A DNA stretch of 64,000 nucleotides from Amycolatopsis acidiphila (GTDB lineage: Bacteria; Actinomycetota; Actinomycetes; Mycobacteriales; Pseudonocardiaceae), in contig NZ_CP090063.1 in the NCBI RefSeq assembly GCF_021391495.1, positions 2,108,001-2,172,000 of the forward strand. Direction: 5' to 3'. Under the pieces are notes generated by a model. It did no database searches, was not told where the DNA came from, and saw nothing but the letters and a program-made list of their open reading frames with translations. Positions 33,319 through 41,735 of this stretch are shown piece by piece (position 1 is the first letter of the stretch; every line of letters starts with the position of its first letter). The position numbers and the translations under genes were made by a program.

Positions 33319-34638
33319 ATGGACGAGCTACCCGTGGTCGTGGTGGGGGCGGGGCCGGTCGGTCTGGCCGCCGCGGCGGAGCTGGCCGAACGTGGGCTGC
33401 CGGCGCTGGTGCTCGAGCGTGGTCCGCGGGCCGGGGCCGCCGTGGCGGAGTGGAACCACGTGCGGTTGTTCTCGTCGTGGTCGGAGCTGGTGGGCCCGGC
33501 TGCCGGGCGGCTGCTCGCGGCGACGGGCTGGCAGCGCCCCGACCCGGCGGCATATCCGACCGGGCAGGACTGGGTGGCGCGCTACCTGGAGCCGCTCGCC
33601 GCCGCATTGGGGGAACGGGTGCGCTTCGGCGCCGAGGTCGTGGGCGTCGCGCGCCGCGGCCGGGACCGGGTGGTGGACCACGGCCGGGACACCGAACCGC
33701 TGACCGTGCACGTGCGCCGGGCCGGCGGGGGTGAGGAGCTGACCACCGCACGCGCCGTCGTCGATGCCTCCGGCACCTGGCCCGAGCCCAACCCGCTCGG
33801 CGGGGACGGCCTGCCGGCGCCGGGGGAGAAGGCCGCCGCCGACCGAATCGCCTATCGCATCCCGAACCTGGCGGACGCGGCGGTGCGGGCCCGCTATGCG
33901 GGCAAGCACGTGGTCGTCGCCGGCAGCGGGCACTCGGCGCTGACCGCGTTGGTCGCCTTGTCGGGTGTCGCGGGGCAGACCAGCTGGATCCTGCGCCGCG
34001 GCGCGGTCGGGAACACCTTCGGCGGTGGCGAAGCCGACCAGCTCCCGGCCCGTGGCGCGCTCGGCTTGCGTGCCAGAGACGCCGTGGCAGCGGGCCTCGT
34101 CAGGGTGGTGACCGGGTTCCGCACCGAGACGGTCTCCCGCGACGACGAGGGACGCCTGGTGCTGACCTCGCCGCAGGGGCACCGGGTGGACGGCGTGGAC
34201 GAGGTCGTGGCCGTGACCGGGTTCCGGCCCGACCTCTCCTGGCTTTCCGAGCTGCGGCTGGACCTGGACGCGACTTTGCAGGCGCCGGTGGCGCTGGCGC
34301 CGCTGATCGACCCGAACGTGCACTCCTGCGGCACCGTCTACCCGCACGGGGTGAAGGAGCTCGCGCATCCGGAGCCGAACGTGTTCCTGGCCGGGATGAA
34401 GAGCTACGGCCGTGCCCCGACGTTCCTCGCGAGGACCGGCTACGAGCAGGTCCGCTCGATCGCCGCCGCGCTGGCGGGCGACCACGAAGCCGCGGAGCGG
34501 GTGGAACTCCCGCCGGCCGAGACCGGGGTGTGCGGTGGTGCCGGGCTGTTCGACGAGCCAGAGGGGGGCGCGTCGGCCGGCGGGTGCTGTGGCGCGCCGG
34601 CGGAGCCGCGGCTGATCTCCCTGTCGCCTCCTCGCTGA
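33319..34638 (+). CDS. FAD-dependent monooxygenase of arsenic cluster (ArsO-like)
   Basis: A 439-residue flavoprotein. The FAD-binding motif VVVVGAGPVGLAAAAEL opens the chain. The NAD(P) motif VVVAGSGHSALTAL lies near residue 200, with a further FAD-contact region at VVAVTGFRPDLSWL. The C-terminal tail is Cys-rich (GVCGGAGLF and GGCCGAP), plausible for thiol binding of arsenic. The ATG at 33319 has GGAAGGGG five bases upstream and beats an in-frame ATG at 33304. It is followed eight bases later by an MFS gene. Position in the cluster suggests oxidation or thiol chemistry of arsenicals; this is context-based. Confidence 0.8.
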   Translation: MDELPVVVVGAGPVGLAAAAELAERGLPALVLERGPRAGAAVAEWNHVRLFSSWSELVGPAAGRLLAATGWQRPDPAAYPTGQDWVARYLEPLAAALGERVRFGAEVVGVARRGRDRVVDHGRDTEPLTVHVRRAGGGEELTTARAVVDASGTWPEPNPLGGDGLPAPGEKAAADRIAYRIPNLADAAVRARYAGKHVVVAGSGHSALTALVALSGVAGQTSWILRRGAVGNTFGGGEADQLPARGALGLRARDAVAAGLVRVVTGFRTETVSRDDEGRLVLTSPQGHRVDGVDEVVAVTGFRPDLSWLSELRLDLDATLQAPVALAPLIDPNVHSCGTVYPHGVKELAHPEPNVFLAGMKSYGRAPTFLARTGYEQVRSIAAALAGDHEAAERVELPPAETGVCGGAGLFDEPEGGASAGGCCGAPAEPRLISLSPPR

Positions 34639-34646
34639 GGCCGCTG

Positions 34647-35858
34647 ATGGGGGTGCAGACGGTGGCGCAGCCCGGGCTGCGCCGGGTGCTCGCGGCGTTG
34701 TGCGTCACCGAGATCACCAGCTGGGGCGTGCTCTACTACGCCTTTCCCGTGCTGGCCGGCGAGATCACGCACACGACCGGCTGGTCGGCGGCGACCGTGA
34801 CCGCGGGGTTCTCCGTCGGCCAGCTCACCGCGGCGCTGGCGGGGATCCCGATCGGGCGGTGGCTGGACCGCCGCGGCCCGCGGTGGCTGATGACGGGCGG
34901 TTCGGTCCTCGCGGTCCCGGCCGTGGTGGCGCTGGCGACGGCGCGGAACCTCGGGTGGTTCTTCACGGCGTGGCTGCTGATGGGCCTGGCCATGGGCGCC
35001 ACCCTGTACCCGCCCGCGTTCGCCGCGCTGACCCGCTGGTACGGGCCCCGCCGGATCTCCGCCCTCACCGTGCTCACCCTCGCCGGCGGTCTCGCGTCCA
35101 CAGTCTTCGCGCCGCTCACCGCGTTGCTCGACGCGCACCTGGACTGGCGGCACACCTACCTCGTGCTCGCCGGGATCCTCGCCGTGCTCACGATTCCCGG
35201 TCACCTGTGGGGTCTACGGGGCGCCTGGCCGGATCCCGAGCCGCACGACCACGCGCGGCCCGCCGAACACCGCGACCCGGGCCGGGTGGCCCGGTCCCGG
35301 CCGTTCGTACTACTGGTCGTGACGCTCAGCGTGGCCGCGTTCACCGCCTACGCGGTCGTGGTCAACCTCGTGCCGTTGCTCACCGAACGGGGGCTGTCGC
35401 CCGGCTTGGCGGCTGTCGCATTAGGACTCGGCGGTGCCGGGCAGGTGCTGGGCCGGCTCGGCTACACCACCCTGGTCCGCCGCACGAGCGCGCACGTGCG
35501 CACCGCGCTCATCGTGGCGGCGGTCGCGGTCACCACCGGCGTGCTCGGCCTGATCACGGCGACCCCGGCGCTCGTCGCCGCCGCGGTGGTGGCCGGGATG
35601 GCGCGTGGGGTGTTCACCCTGTTGCAGGCCACCGCCGTCACCGACCGCTGGGGTGCCACCCACTACGGCCGCCTGACGGGCCTGCTCTCGGCGCCGCTCA
35701 CGACCATGATGTCACTGGCGCCCTGGGCGGGTGCCGCGATCGCGGGCGGCCTCGGTGGCTACCCGCACACCTTCCTGTTGCTGGCGTCGCTGGGCGCCGC
35801 CGCCGCACTGCTCGCGCCGGCCACCCGGCCGGTACCGTCCGGAAAGGACAGTGCCTGA
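34647..35858 (+). CDS. MFS transporter in the arsenic cluster
   Basis: A 403-residue MFS permease with twelve predicted helices. It starts VTEITSWGVLYYAFPVL in TM1, carries GRWLDRRGPRWL between TM2 and TM3, and has ARGVFTLLQATAVTDRWG in a late helix. It is co-transcribed with the flavin monooxygenase (8-base gap). In arsenic islands such MFS proteins export arsenical or organoarsenical products, so export of the monooxygenase product is a reasonable guess. The last 100 bases overlap the 3' end of the convergent ACR3 gene, a long overlap for two real genes. Confidence 0.85.
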   Translation: MGVQTVAQPGLRRVLAALCVTEITSWGVLYYAFPVLAGEITHTTGWSAATVTAGFSVGQLTAALAGIPIGRWLDRRGPRWLMTGGSVLAVPAVVALATARNLGWFFTAWLLMGLAMGATLYPPAFAALTRWYGPRRISALTVLTLAGGLASTVFAPLTALLDAHLDWRHTYLVLAGILAVLTIPGHLWGLRGAWPDPEPHDHARPAEHRDPGRVARSRPFVLLVVTLSVAAFTAYAVVVNLVPLLTERGLSPGLAAVALGLGGAGQVLGRLGYTTLVRRTSAHVRTALIVAAVAVTTGVLGLITATPALVAAAVVAGMARGVFTLLQATAVTDRWGATHYGRLTGLLSAPLTTMMSLAPWAGAAIAGGLGGYPHTFLLLASLGAAAALLAPATRPVPSGKDSA

Positions 35859-36922
35859 GCTGCGCGCGGCCAGCGTTTGCGCAACCACAGGCTGACGTAG
35901 ACCAGCGCCACCAGGACCGGGACCTCGATCAGCGGGCCGACCACCCCGGCCAGCGCCTGGCCCGAGGTCACCCCGAACACGCCGATCGCCACGGCGATGG
36001 CCAGCTCGAAGTTGTTGCCCGCCGCGGTGAACGCCAGCGTGGTGGTGCGGGCGTAGTTCAGGCCGATGGCCTTGCCGAGGCCGTAGCCGCCCGCCCACAT
36101 GATCGCGAAGTAGGCCAGCAGCGGCAACGCGATCCGCGCGACGTCCAGCGGGCGCGAGGTGATGGTCTCGCCCTGCAGGGCGAACAGGACCACGATGGTG
36201 AACAGCAGCCCGTACAACGCGATCGGGCCCACCTTGGGCAGGAACTCGCCTTCGTACCAGTGCCGTCCGCGCGCCTTCTCGCCCAGCCGGCGCGAGAGGT
36301 AGCCGGCCAGCAGCGGGATGCCGAGGAAGATCAGCACGCTCTTCGCGATACCCCAGACGGAAACGTCCAGCGTCGTCGTGTCCAGGCCGAGCCAGTCGGG
36401 CAGCGCCTCGAGGTAGAACCAGCCGAGCACGCCGAACGCGATCACCTGGAACACCGAGTTGAGCGCGACGAGGACAGCGGCCGCCTCCCGGTCACCGCAG
36501 GCGAGGTCGTTCCAGATGACGACCATGGCGATGCAGCGGGCGAGCCCGACGATGATCAGGCCGGTGCGGTACTCCGGCAGGTCCGGCAGCAGCAGCCAGG
36601 CCAGCGCGAACATCAGAGCCGGGCCGATGACCCAGTTCAGGACCAGCGACGAGACCATCATGCGCCGGTCGCGGGCCACGGTGTCCAGCCGGTCGTAGCG
36701 CACCTTGGCCAGCACGGGGTACATCATCAGCAGCAGACCCAGTGCGATCGGCAGCGAGACGTCGCCGACCCGCACCGCGTCGAGCACCCGCTGCAGGCCC
36801 GGGACGAACCTGCCCAGCAGTACCCCGGCGATCATCGCCGCACCGATCCACAGTGGCAGGAACCGGTCGACGAACGACAGGCGGTGCGGTACCGCGGCCT
36901 CGTCGACGTCCGGCCGGTTCAA
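35759..36922 (-). CDS. arsB: Arsenite efflux transporter, ACR3 family
   Basis: A 387-residue ten-helix permease of the ACR3 class, which exports arsenite using the proton gradient. The essential Cys is Cys130 in GLARCIAMVVIWNDLA, and the family blocks LNWVIGPALMFALAW and TLAFTAAGNNFELAIAVAI are present. The start is a TTG at 36922, chosen because it follows AGGAGG at good spacing and forms a TTGA overlap with the arsR stop. The polar C-terminal 40 residues lie in the overlap with the convergent MFS gene. The symbol arsB is used loosely, as acr3 is the exact family. Confidence 0.92.
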   Translation of the reverse strand: MNRPDVDEAAVPHRLSFVDRFLPLWIGAAMIAGVLLGRFVPGLQRVLDAVRVGDVSLPIALGLLLMMYPVLAKVRYDRLDTVARDRRMMVSSLVLNWVIGPALMFALAWLLLPDLPEYRTGLIIVGLARCIAMVVIWNDLACGDREAAAVLVALNSVFQVIAFGVLGWFYLEALPDWLGLDTTTLDVSVWGIAKSVLIFLGIPLLAGYLSRRLGEKARGRHWYEGEFLPKVGPIALYGLLFTIVVLFALQGETITSRPLDVARIALPLLAYFAIMWAGGYGLGKAIGLNYARTTTLAFTAAGNNFELAIAVAIGVFGVTSGQALAGVVGPLIEVPVLVALVYVSLWLRKRWPRAAQALSFPDGTGRVAGASSAAAAPSDASNRKVCG

Positions 36923-37218
36923 CAGGGCCTCCTGGAGGTGGGGTTCAGCCGCGCCCGGGCGGCGAGGGCGGCCAGGGAGTCGGCGGCGTCCTGCACCGCG
37001 TCGGCACGCAGCCGGTAGTAGGTGTAGCGGCCGCAGGGCTCGGTCTGCACGAGGCCGGCGTCGCGGAGCTGACGCAGGTGGTTGGAGATGTTGGTCTGCT
37101 TGGCGCCGGTGGCTTCGACGAGGTGGCAGGTGCACAGGGCCTCGCCGGCCAGCAGCTCCAGGATCTGTGCCCGCAACGGGTCGGCGAGCACGCGCAACGC
37201 ATCAGTATCGAGTGACAT
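36919..37218 (-). CDS. arsR: ArsR-family arsenical-responsive repressor
   Basis: A 99-residue winged-helix repressor. The DNA-binding helices are LCTCHLVEATGAKQTNIS and NHLRQLRDAGLV, and the wing is PCGRYTYYRL. Cys29 and Cys31 (CTC motif) plus Cys62 are likely arsenite ligands. The ATG at 37218 gives the standard length; longer frames would run through arsC. It overlaps the ACR3 start by four bases and is divergent from arsC with a 66-base gap, so it probably represses both directions. Confidence 0.92.
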   Translation of the reverse strand: MSLDTDALRVLADPLRAQILELLAGEALCTCHLVEATGAKQTNISNHLRQLRDAGLVQTEPCGRYTYYRLRADAVQDAADSLAALAARARLNPTSRRPC

Positions 37219-37284
37219 CAGTGTGCGATGATACGTCAGGCCGGACTGATATGACAGCCTGCCGTTTCGACCCGAGGAGTTCCC

Positions 37285-37689
37285 GTGCCCGACCTGCCCG
37301 AGGTCCTGTTCGTCTGCGTGCACAACGCCGGCCGGTCGCAGATGGCGGCTGCCCTGCTGCGGCACCACGCTCTCGGCCGGGTGGCCGTCCGGTCCGCGGG
37401 GTCGGAGCCCGCGGAGCAGGTGAACCCGGCTGCCGCGCAGGCCATGGCCGAATGGGGCCTGGACATCACCGCGGAGATCCCCACCAGACTGTCCACCGAG
37501 GACGTCAGGGCCTCGGATGTGGTGATCACCATGGGCTGCGGCGACGCCTGCCCGGTCTTCCCCGGCAAGCGCTATCTGGACTGGCGGCTCGACGACCCGG
37601 CAGGCAAGCCGGTCGAGGCGGTCCGTCCGGTCCGGGACGAGATCGACCGCCGGGTCCGGGAACTGCTCGCCGAACTGCTCGACAGCTGA
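37285..37689 (+). CDS. arsC: Arsenate reductase (LMW protein-tyrosine-phosphatase fold)
   Basis: A 134-residue cytosolic arsenate reductase that turns arsenate into arsenite for export by ACR3. The P-loop is CVHNAGRSQ with nucleophile Cys11 and Arg17. Further Cys85 and Cys89 in MGCGDACP are the resolving pair of thiol-linked ArsC enzymes. The GTG start is preceded by GAGGAG. In actinobacteria, reduction may use thioredoxin or mycothiol/mycoredoxin; which one cannot be told here. It is transcribed away from arsR. Confidence 0.93.
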   Translation: MPDLPEVLFVCVHNAGRSQMAAALLRHHALGRVAVRSAGSEPAEQVNPAAAQAMAEWGLDITAEIPTRLSTEDVRASDVVITMGCGDACPVFPGKRYLDWRLDDPAGKPVEAVRPVRDEIDRRVRELLAELLDS

Positions 37690-37702
37690 TCCGCTGCGCC
37701 GG

Positions 37703-39148
37703 CTACTCGGCCCGCTCGACGGGTTTCGCGCCTGACGCCTGCCTGCGTGCGATGGGCAGGCAGGCGACCAGGCCGCCGACTGCGACGACGAGGCAGAGCC
37801 AGGCGAACCAGTCGCCGAGGCGGCTGTAGACCGTGGTGCCCGGGCCGGTGACGTCGGCGGTGACGGTGCTGAACCGCGCGGGTCCGCCCGTGTGCGCCTG
37901 GGCGAGCACCCGGCCCCAGCCGTCGGAGATCAGCAGCGTCCCGTTCTGGTCCGACCACGCCACGGGTATCCCGTTCTCCACGCCACGCAGCAGCGCGGTC
38001 CGGTTGTGCTGCCAGCCGTTCTCGTCGTTGTCCGAAGCGGGGATCGCGAGCAGCGTGCTGCCCGCCGCGCCGTAGTCGCGGCTCGGCCGGGCGAAGTCGA
38101 GGTCGGCGCAGATCTCGACGCCCGTCCTGGTCGTGGGCGAGAAGACCAGCTCGTGCCCGTGCGCGCTGACGAGATCGTGCTGTTTGAGGTACCGCAAGGG
38201 ATCGCCGCCGTCCGCGGGGAAGAGCAGGGCGAGGTTGGCGGGGCCGCGGCCCCCGGTCTGGATGAGCCCGAGCACGATGTCGACGCCTCGCGCCCGGGCG
38301 GCCTGGCGCATCGGCCGCACGAGCACGGCGGGCTCGGCCTCGCCGGAGCCGAACGCGCCCTCCGGCAGCACCACGGTGCGCACCCCGTCCGGCAGGTTCT
38401 CGATCTCGTGGACGTAGTCGGCCACCAGGCCGTCGGTGACCGCGGGCGCCCACGCATACCGGTCGGGCGCGATGGCGGCGACCCGCTGGGGAGCGCCACC
38501 GGTGCCGGCCAGGCGCAGCGCACCGAAACCCAGTGCTGCCACGAACACCACCACGGCAACGGTCGCGGTGCGCAGACGGACCATTGTGGACACACCGGGG
38601 GAGAGCAGCGCCGCGACCGTGCACGGCGCGAACATCACCATGAACTCCACCGCCCACATCCCGCCCACGGCGGCGACCTGCAGCACCAGCGGCACGTCGC
38701 CCTGGTCGTTGGCGAACGTGCCCATCAACCCCTGCGGGTTCGCGATCGAGACGACGTAGAACATCCCGGTCCACGCTGCCGGTGCGGCGATGGCGGCCAG
38801 CGGCGTGCGGCCGCGGACAGCGAGTGCGCGGAAGACCCACACGGTGGCCACGAACGTCAGCGAGGTGCCGAGGTTGATCACCAGGCCGACCGGGACCATC
38901 GGCTCGTCATGGGAGTGGAGCTGGAACCCCCAGCTGTTGGCCGTGCCGAGCAGGCACGCGCCGAACGCGACGGCCAGCGCGGTGCCCACCCGCACGCGCG
39001 GCGCGAGCAGCAGCACCGGCAGTGGCGCGAGCCAGGTCAGCGCGGCGACCGGGGCGAGCCCGGTGCCCAGGTAGCCCAGCACCGCCGAGCTGACCAGCGC
39101 GGCCGCCGTCAGCAGGCGGTGATCACGTGTCGTCCCCAGCCGTTCCAT
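37703..39148 (-). CDS. Apolipoprotein N-acyltransferase-like membrane nitrilase-family protein
   Basis: A 481-residue protein with the Lnt layout. Six or so N-terminal helices (residues 12-215) are followed by a carbon-nitrogen hydrolase domain. The catalytic triad is recognisable as Glu263 in VLPEGAF, Lys322 in YLKQHDL and Cys347 in VEICADLDF. A final helix precedes a basic tail. It could N-acylate lipoproteins, or it could be one of the actinobacterial Lnt paralogues of unknown substrate. The gene starts 26 bases inside the upstream tetR gene, so the two are coupled and the TetR operator should control both. Confidence 0.82.
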   Translation of the reverse strand: MERLGTTRDHRLLTAAALVSSAVLGYLGTGLAPVAALTWLAPLPVLLLAPRVRVGTALAVAFGACLLGTANSWGFQLHSHDEPMVPVGLVINLGTSLTFVATVWVFRALAVRGRTPLAAIAAPAAWTGMFYVVSIANPQGLMGTFANDQGDVPLVLQVAAVGGMWAVEFMVMFAPCTVAALLSPGVSTMVRLRTATVAVVVFVAALGFGALRLAGTGGAPQRVAAIAPDRYAWAPAVTDGLVADYVHEIENLPDGVRTVVLPEGAFGSGEAEPAVLVRPMRQAARARGVDIVLGLIQTGGRGPANLALLFPADGGDPLRYLKQHDLVSAHGHELVFSPTTRTGVEICADLDFARPSRDYGAAGSTLLAIPASDNDENGWQHNRTALLRGVENGIPVAWSDQNGTLLISDGWGRVLAQAHTGGPARFSTVTADVTGPGTTVYSRLGDWFAWLCLVVAVGGLVACLPIARRQASGAKPVERAE

Positions 39149-39713
39149 CGAGAACCCTCCCCACAGTTCGCCTGCACAAGGCGCGGAAGTCCTTTTCGGA
39201 CATGTCCATCCGGCCGCCGAGGTAGAGCTGCACCAGGCCCATCACGGGGGTGGTGATCGCGAGCGCGGCCTCGAGCGGGTCGTCGCGGCGGAGCGCGCCC
39301 TCACGCATGCCCTGCTCGACGACGTCGATCACCGGGGTGAAGGCGGGGGACCGCCCGGCGCGGAAGTCCTCGGGGAACCGCCGGACGCCCTCGCGCCGGT
39401 CGGTGACCAGGAACGTGTAGAGGTTCGGCTTGCCGAGCGCGAAATCCAGGAAGTCGTTCAGCAGACCGTAGAAGCGGGTCCCGAAGTCGAGCTCCTGGGC
39501 CCGTTTCCCCCAGTCCTTGCCCAGCTCCGCGAAGGCGGCGTCGACCACGGCGCGCAGCAACGCCTCCCGGTTCGGGTAGTGCCGGTAAGTGGCCATTGTG
39601 GTCACCCCGGCATCCGCGGCCACCCGCCGCATCGTCACCGCCTGCGCCCCTTCGCCGAGCAGGATCGCCAACGCCGCCTCCGCGATCCGCTCCGCCGTTC
39701 CCCGCTCCGCCAT
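39123..39713 (-). CDS. TetR-family transcriptional regulator
   Basis: A 196-residue TetR repressor. The helix-turn-helix is at residues 5-50 (AERIAEAALAILLGEGAQAV, then AADAGVTTMATYRHYPNREAL). A ligand domain of about 140 residues follows. The ATG at 39713 is chosen because the longer frame to 39749 would translate a perfect palindrome that is clearly the operator. The gene overlaps the Lnt-like gene by 26 bases. Confidence 0.9.
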   Translation of the reverse strand: MAERGTAERIAEAALAILLGEGAQAVTMRRVAADAGVTTMATYRHYPNREALLRAVVDAAFAELGKDWGKRAQELDFGTRFYGLLNDFLDFALGKPNLYTFLVTDRREGVRRFPEDFRAGRSPAFTPVIDVVEQGMREGALRRDDPLEAALAITTPVMGLVQLYLGGRMDMSEKDFRALCRRTVGRVLDGTAGDDT

Positions 39714-39714
39714 G

Positions 39715-39748
39715 TGTACAACGTACACCTGCGCGTGTACGTTGTACA
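39715..39748. promoter_or_regulatory. TetR operator, perfect 14-base inverted repeat
   Basis: TGTACAACGTACAC at 39715-39728 and GTGTACGTTGTACA at 39735-39748 are exact reverse complements separated by CTGCGC. The site begins one base upstream of the tetR start codon, so autoregulation is almost certain. It could also affect a rightward transcript, though no rightward gene lies near. Confidence 0.85.
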
Positions 39749-39783
39749 CGCCGTGGTGTGGAGGGTCTTTTACCGGTGACCGG

Positions 39784-40128
39784 CTACCAGGGGAACGGCA
39801 GCTGGGCGGCGAGCTCTTCGGGTGCGGACAGCCGCCAGGCTTCGTACACCAGCTCGGACAGCTCGTCGACCTCGATCTCGGCCAGGTGGACCACCACCCA
39901 GCCGAAGCCGCCGGCGGTGAACTGCTCCTCGAAGACGTGCGGCCGCTCGGCGACGAGCGCCTGCTGCTCGGACAGTGTCTGCTTCAGGCCGACGGTCTGG
40001 GTGCGCGGCCAGTAGTAGCCGAACCGCTTGCCGCGCACGCTGAACGAGGTGTACTCGCCGCCCTCCGCGCGCCGGACATCGGCAAGCGTGTCGACCATGC
40101 GCTGGAACTCGCCGCTGTGCGCACTCAC
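39784..40128 (-). CDS. MmcQ/YjbR family protein
   Basis: A 114-residue small protein of the MmcQ/YjbR family, with a double-wing fold suggested to bind DNA but without known function. Features are VRGKRFGYYWPRTQTVGLK and GWVVVHLAEIEVDELSELVYEAWRLSAP (quoted in halves of the typical pattern). Length is normal. It ends 31 bases upstream of nothing coding on its strand and lies downstream of the methyltransferase gene, from which it is 31 bases away. Confidence 0.85.
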   Translation of the reverse strand: MSAHSGEFQRMVDTLADVRRAEGGEYTSFSVRGKRFGYYWPRTQTVGLKQTLSEQQALVAERPHVFEEQFTAGGFGWVVVHLAEIEVDELSELVYEAWRLSAPEELAAQLPFPW

Positions 40129-40159
40129 GTCGCACAGCCTAGGACCTCGCCGGGGCGGG

Positions 40160-40981
40160 TCAGGAGGCCGTGGTTCGCAGCGCGGTCACGGCCACGGTGG
40201 TGTAGCGCATCGTGAAGCTGCCGCCCATCGCGTCGACGGCCGCGCCGACGCCGTCCAGGATCTCCGCCATCGAGGCCGGCGGCAGCTGGGTGTTGGCGCC
40301 GAGGGTGGGCAGCTGGTCCAGCCACTCGTCCCGGGTGTAGACGCGCTCCCAGTCGAACCGCCATTGCTCCGGCTCGCCCAACCCGCCGACCTCGCGGATC
40401 CCGTCGGCGATCCTGGTGAACAGCGGCTGGTAGGTGTCGAGCGCGGACCCCAGCAACCGGCGCGCGTCGAACGGCGAGTCCGGCGCCACCCGCCGGTAGC
40501 TCGTGGCGAGGGCTTCCAGCACCTTGGACGGGGTCTGGAACACGTGGTGGAAGGGCGCGAGCCGGCCGCCGGGCCGCAGCACCCGCGCCGCCTTGGCCGC
40601 TCCGGCGACCGGGTCGACCCAGTGCCAGGCCGTGCCGGCGACGACGGCGTCGAAGGTCCGTCCGGCCGGGTCCCAGGCTTCGAACGTGGCGACCTCGACA
40701 TCGACCCCGGTGTGGCGCGCGAAGTCGGCCATCCGCGCGTCGGGCTCGACGCCGAGCACCGTGCAGCCCGCCGCCTGGAACTGCCGGGCCGCGATGCCGG
40801 TGCCGCAACCGACGTCGACGACGTCGGACCCGGTCGCGGCGATCCGGTCCACGAGCGCATCGGGATAGGGCGGCCGGGTGCGGTCGTAACGCGCGGCGTC
40901 CACGCCGAACGACTGGGCTGTCTTCCGGAGTTCGTGCGGCTCGGGTGCGGACCGTTGCGTTCGCTTCGGCGATGCGGGCAT
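40160..40981 (-). CDS. Class I SAM-dependent methyltransferase
   Basis: A 273-residue methyltransferase. SAM motif I is VVDVGCGTGIAARQF (residues 54-68), motif II reads VLGVEPDARM, and the motif IV region is FDAVVAGTAWHWVDP. The motif after it is ARVLRPGGRLA. This combination is typical of the Methyltransf_11 group with AWHW, seen in many actinobacterial proteins of unknown substrate. It is followed by the MmcQ/YjbR gene on the same strand. Confidence 0.9.
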   Translation of the reverse strand: MPASPKRTQRSAPEPHELRKTAQSFGVDAARYDRTRPPYPDALVDRIAATGSDVVDVGCGTGIAARQFQAAGCTVLGVEPDARMADFARHTGVDVEVATFEAWDPAGRTFDAVVAGTAWHWVDPVAGAAKAARVLRPGGRLAPFHHVFQTPSKVLEALATSYRRVAPDSPFDARRLLGSALDTYQPLFTRIADGIREVGGLGEPEQWRFDWERVYTRDEWLDQLPTLGANTQLPPASMAEILDGVGAAVDAMGGSFTMRYTTVAVTALRTTAS

Positions 40982-41103
40982 GCGGCCACAGTAGGACCAC
41001 GGTCCTCGGCGGAAGGCCGAGCGGGGAGACCCTGCACCACGATTTCGCGCACAGCTGATGCGCGACCGACCGCGCCGCGAGGCAGCCGAGGATCAGGCAG
41101 CGC

Positions 41104-41526
41104 TCAGGACAGCAGCGACAGCTTCCTGGTCAGCTTGTCGATGCGGTTGCGGGGGCCGATGAGCCCGACCGCGTAGTAGTCGGTCTCGGTGTCCGCGACC
41201 TCGCCGAGCCGTTCCAGGTACTCGTCGTAGACCCGGGTCCGCTGGGCCAGGCCGGGCATGTCGGCCACGAACATCCCGTCGGAGCCGGCGGCCTTGGCGC
41301 GCAGCTCGGCCAGCTGCTCGGCCGAGGCGGCGAGGACCGTGCAACCGGCCCAGGGCAGTCCCGGGTGGAGCCCTCCGCCGGAGTCCTTGCCGTCCGGGCC
41401 GAGCAGGCCCGGCACCGCTTCGCCGGTTGCCGCCGCGACGCAGACGGCGGCGTTCGCCGCCAGCCCCGGTGCGAGCGCCTCGTTGACGACGACGACCCCT
41501 TTGAGGCGGGCGGCGCGGGTGGGCTG
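41104..41526 (-). pseudogene. DUF2000-like gene with damaged 5' end
   Basis: The frame encodes TRAARLKGVVVVNEALAPG, then HPGLPWAGCTVLAASAEQL and GLIGPRNRIDKLTRKLSLLS, which fits the DUF2000 family. Homology extends to about 41526, but no start codon exists there in frame: TGA at 41528-41530 directly precedes it. GTGAAATCAG at that point would become GTG-AAT-CAG if one A were lost. A shorter product from a GTG at 41415 (103 residues) would miss a third of the domain. The 5' end also abuts a truncated plus-strand gene, so real damage is likely. Confidence 0.6.
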
Positions 41527-41723
41527 ATTTCACGACGGGGGAGACGCTACAGCTGACCGGCAGCGCCCAGCTGGAATGGATCACGCCCGGTTCGCCCGGC
41601 GACGACGGCGGCACCGGCCGCCGGGTGCGCTTCCACCCCGACCGGATCGTCGCCGCGTACTCGCTTCCGATCCACTCCGGCGGCGTCAACCCGTCTCCGC
41701 ACAACCCGGCGCTGACCGCCTGA
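41523..41723 (+). pseudogene. C-terminal fragment of a PNPOx-like FMN-binding protein
   Basis: The plus strand encodes ADFTTGETLQLTGSAQLEW, GRRVRFHPDRIVAAYSLP and ends NPALTA plus TGA at 41721-41723. The DFTTGETLQLTG pattern is the last strand-rich part of pyridoxamine-phosphate-oxidase-like proteins. No start or N-terminal half is present; similarity ends at the junction with the DUF2000 relic. Confidence 0.55.
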
Positions 41724-41735
41724 GCGCGCCCCCGG

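Noticed and set aside
37219-37284. A defined ArsR operator between arsR and arsC
   Set aside because: There are TGAT and ATCA steps, but no clear dyad of convincing length; an operator is expected, but I cannot place it.
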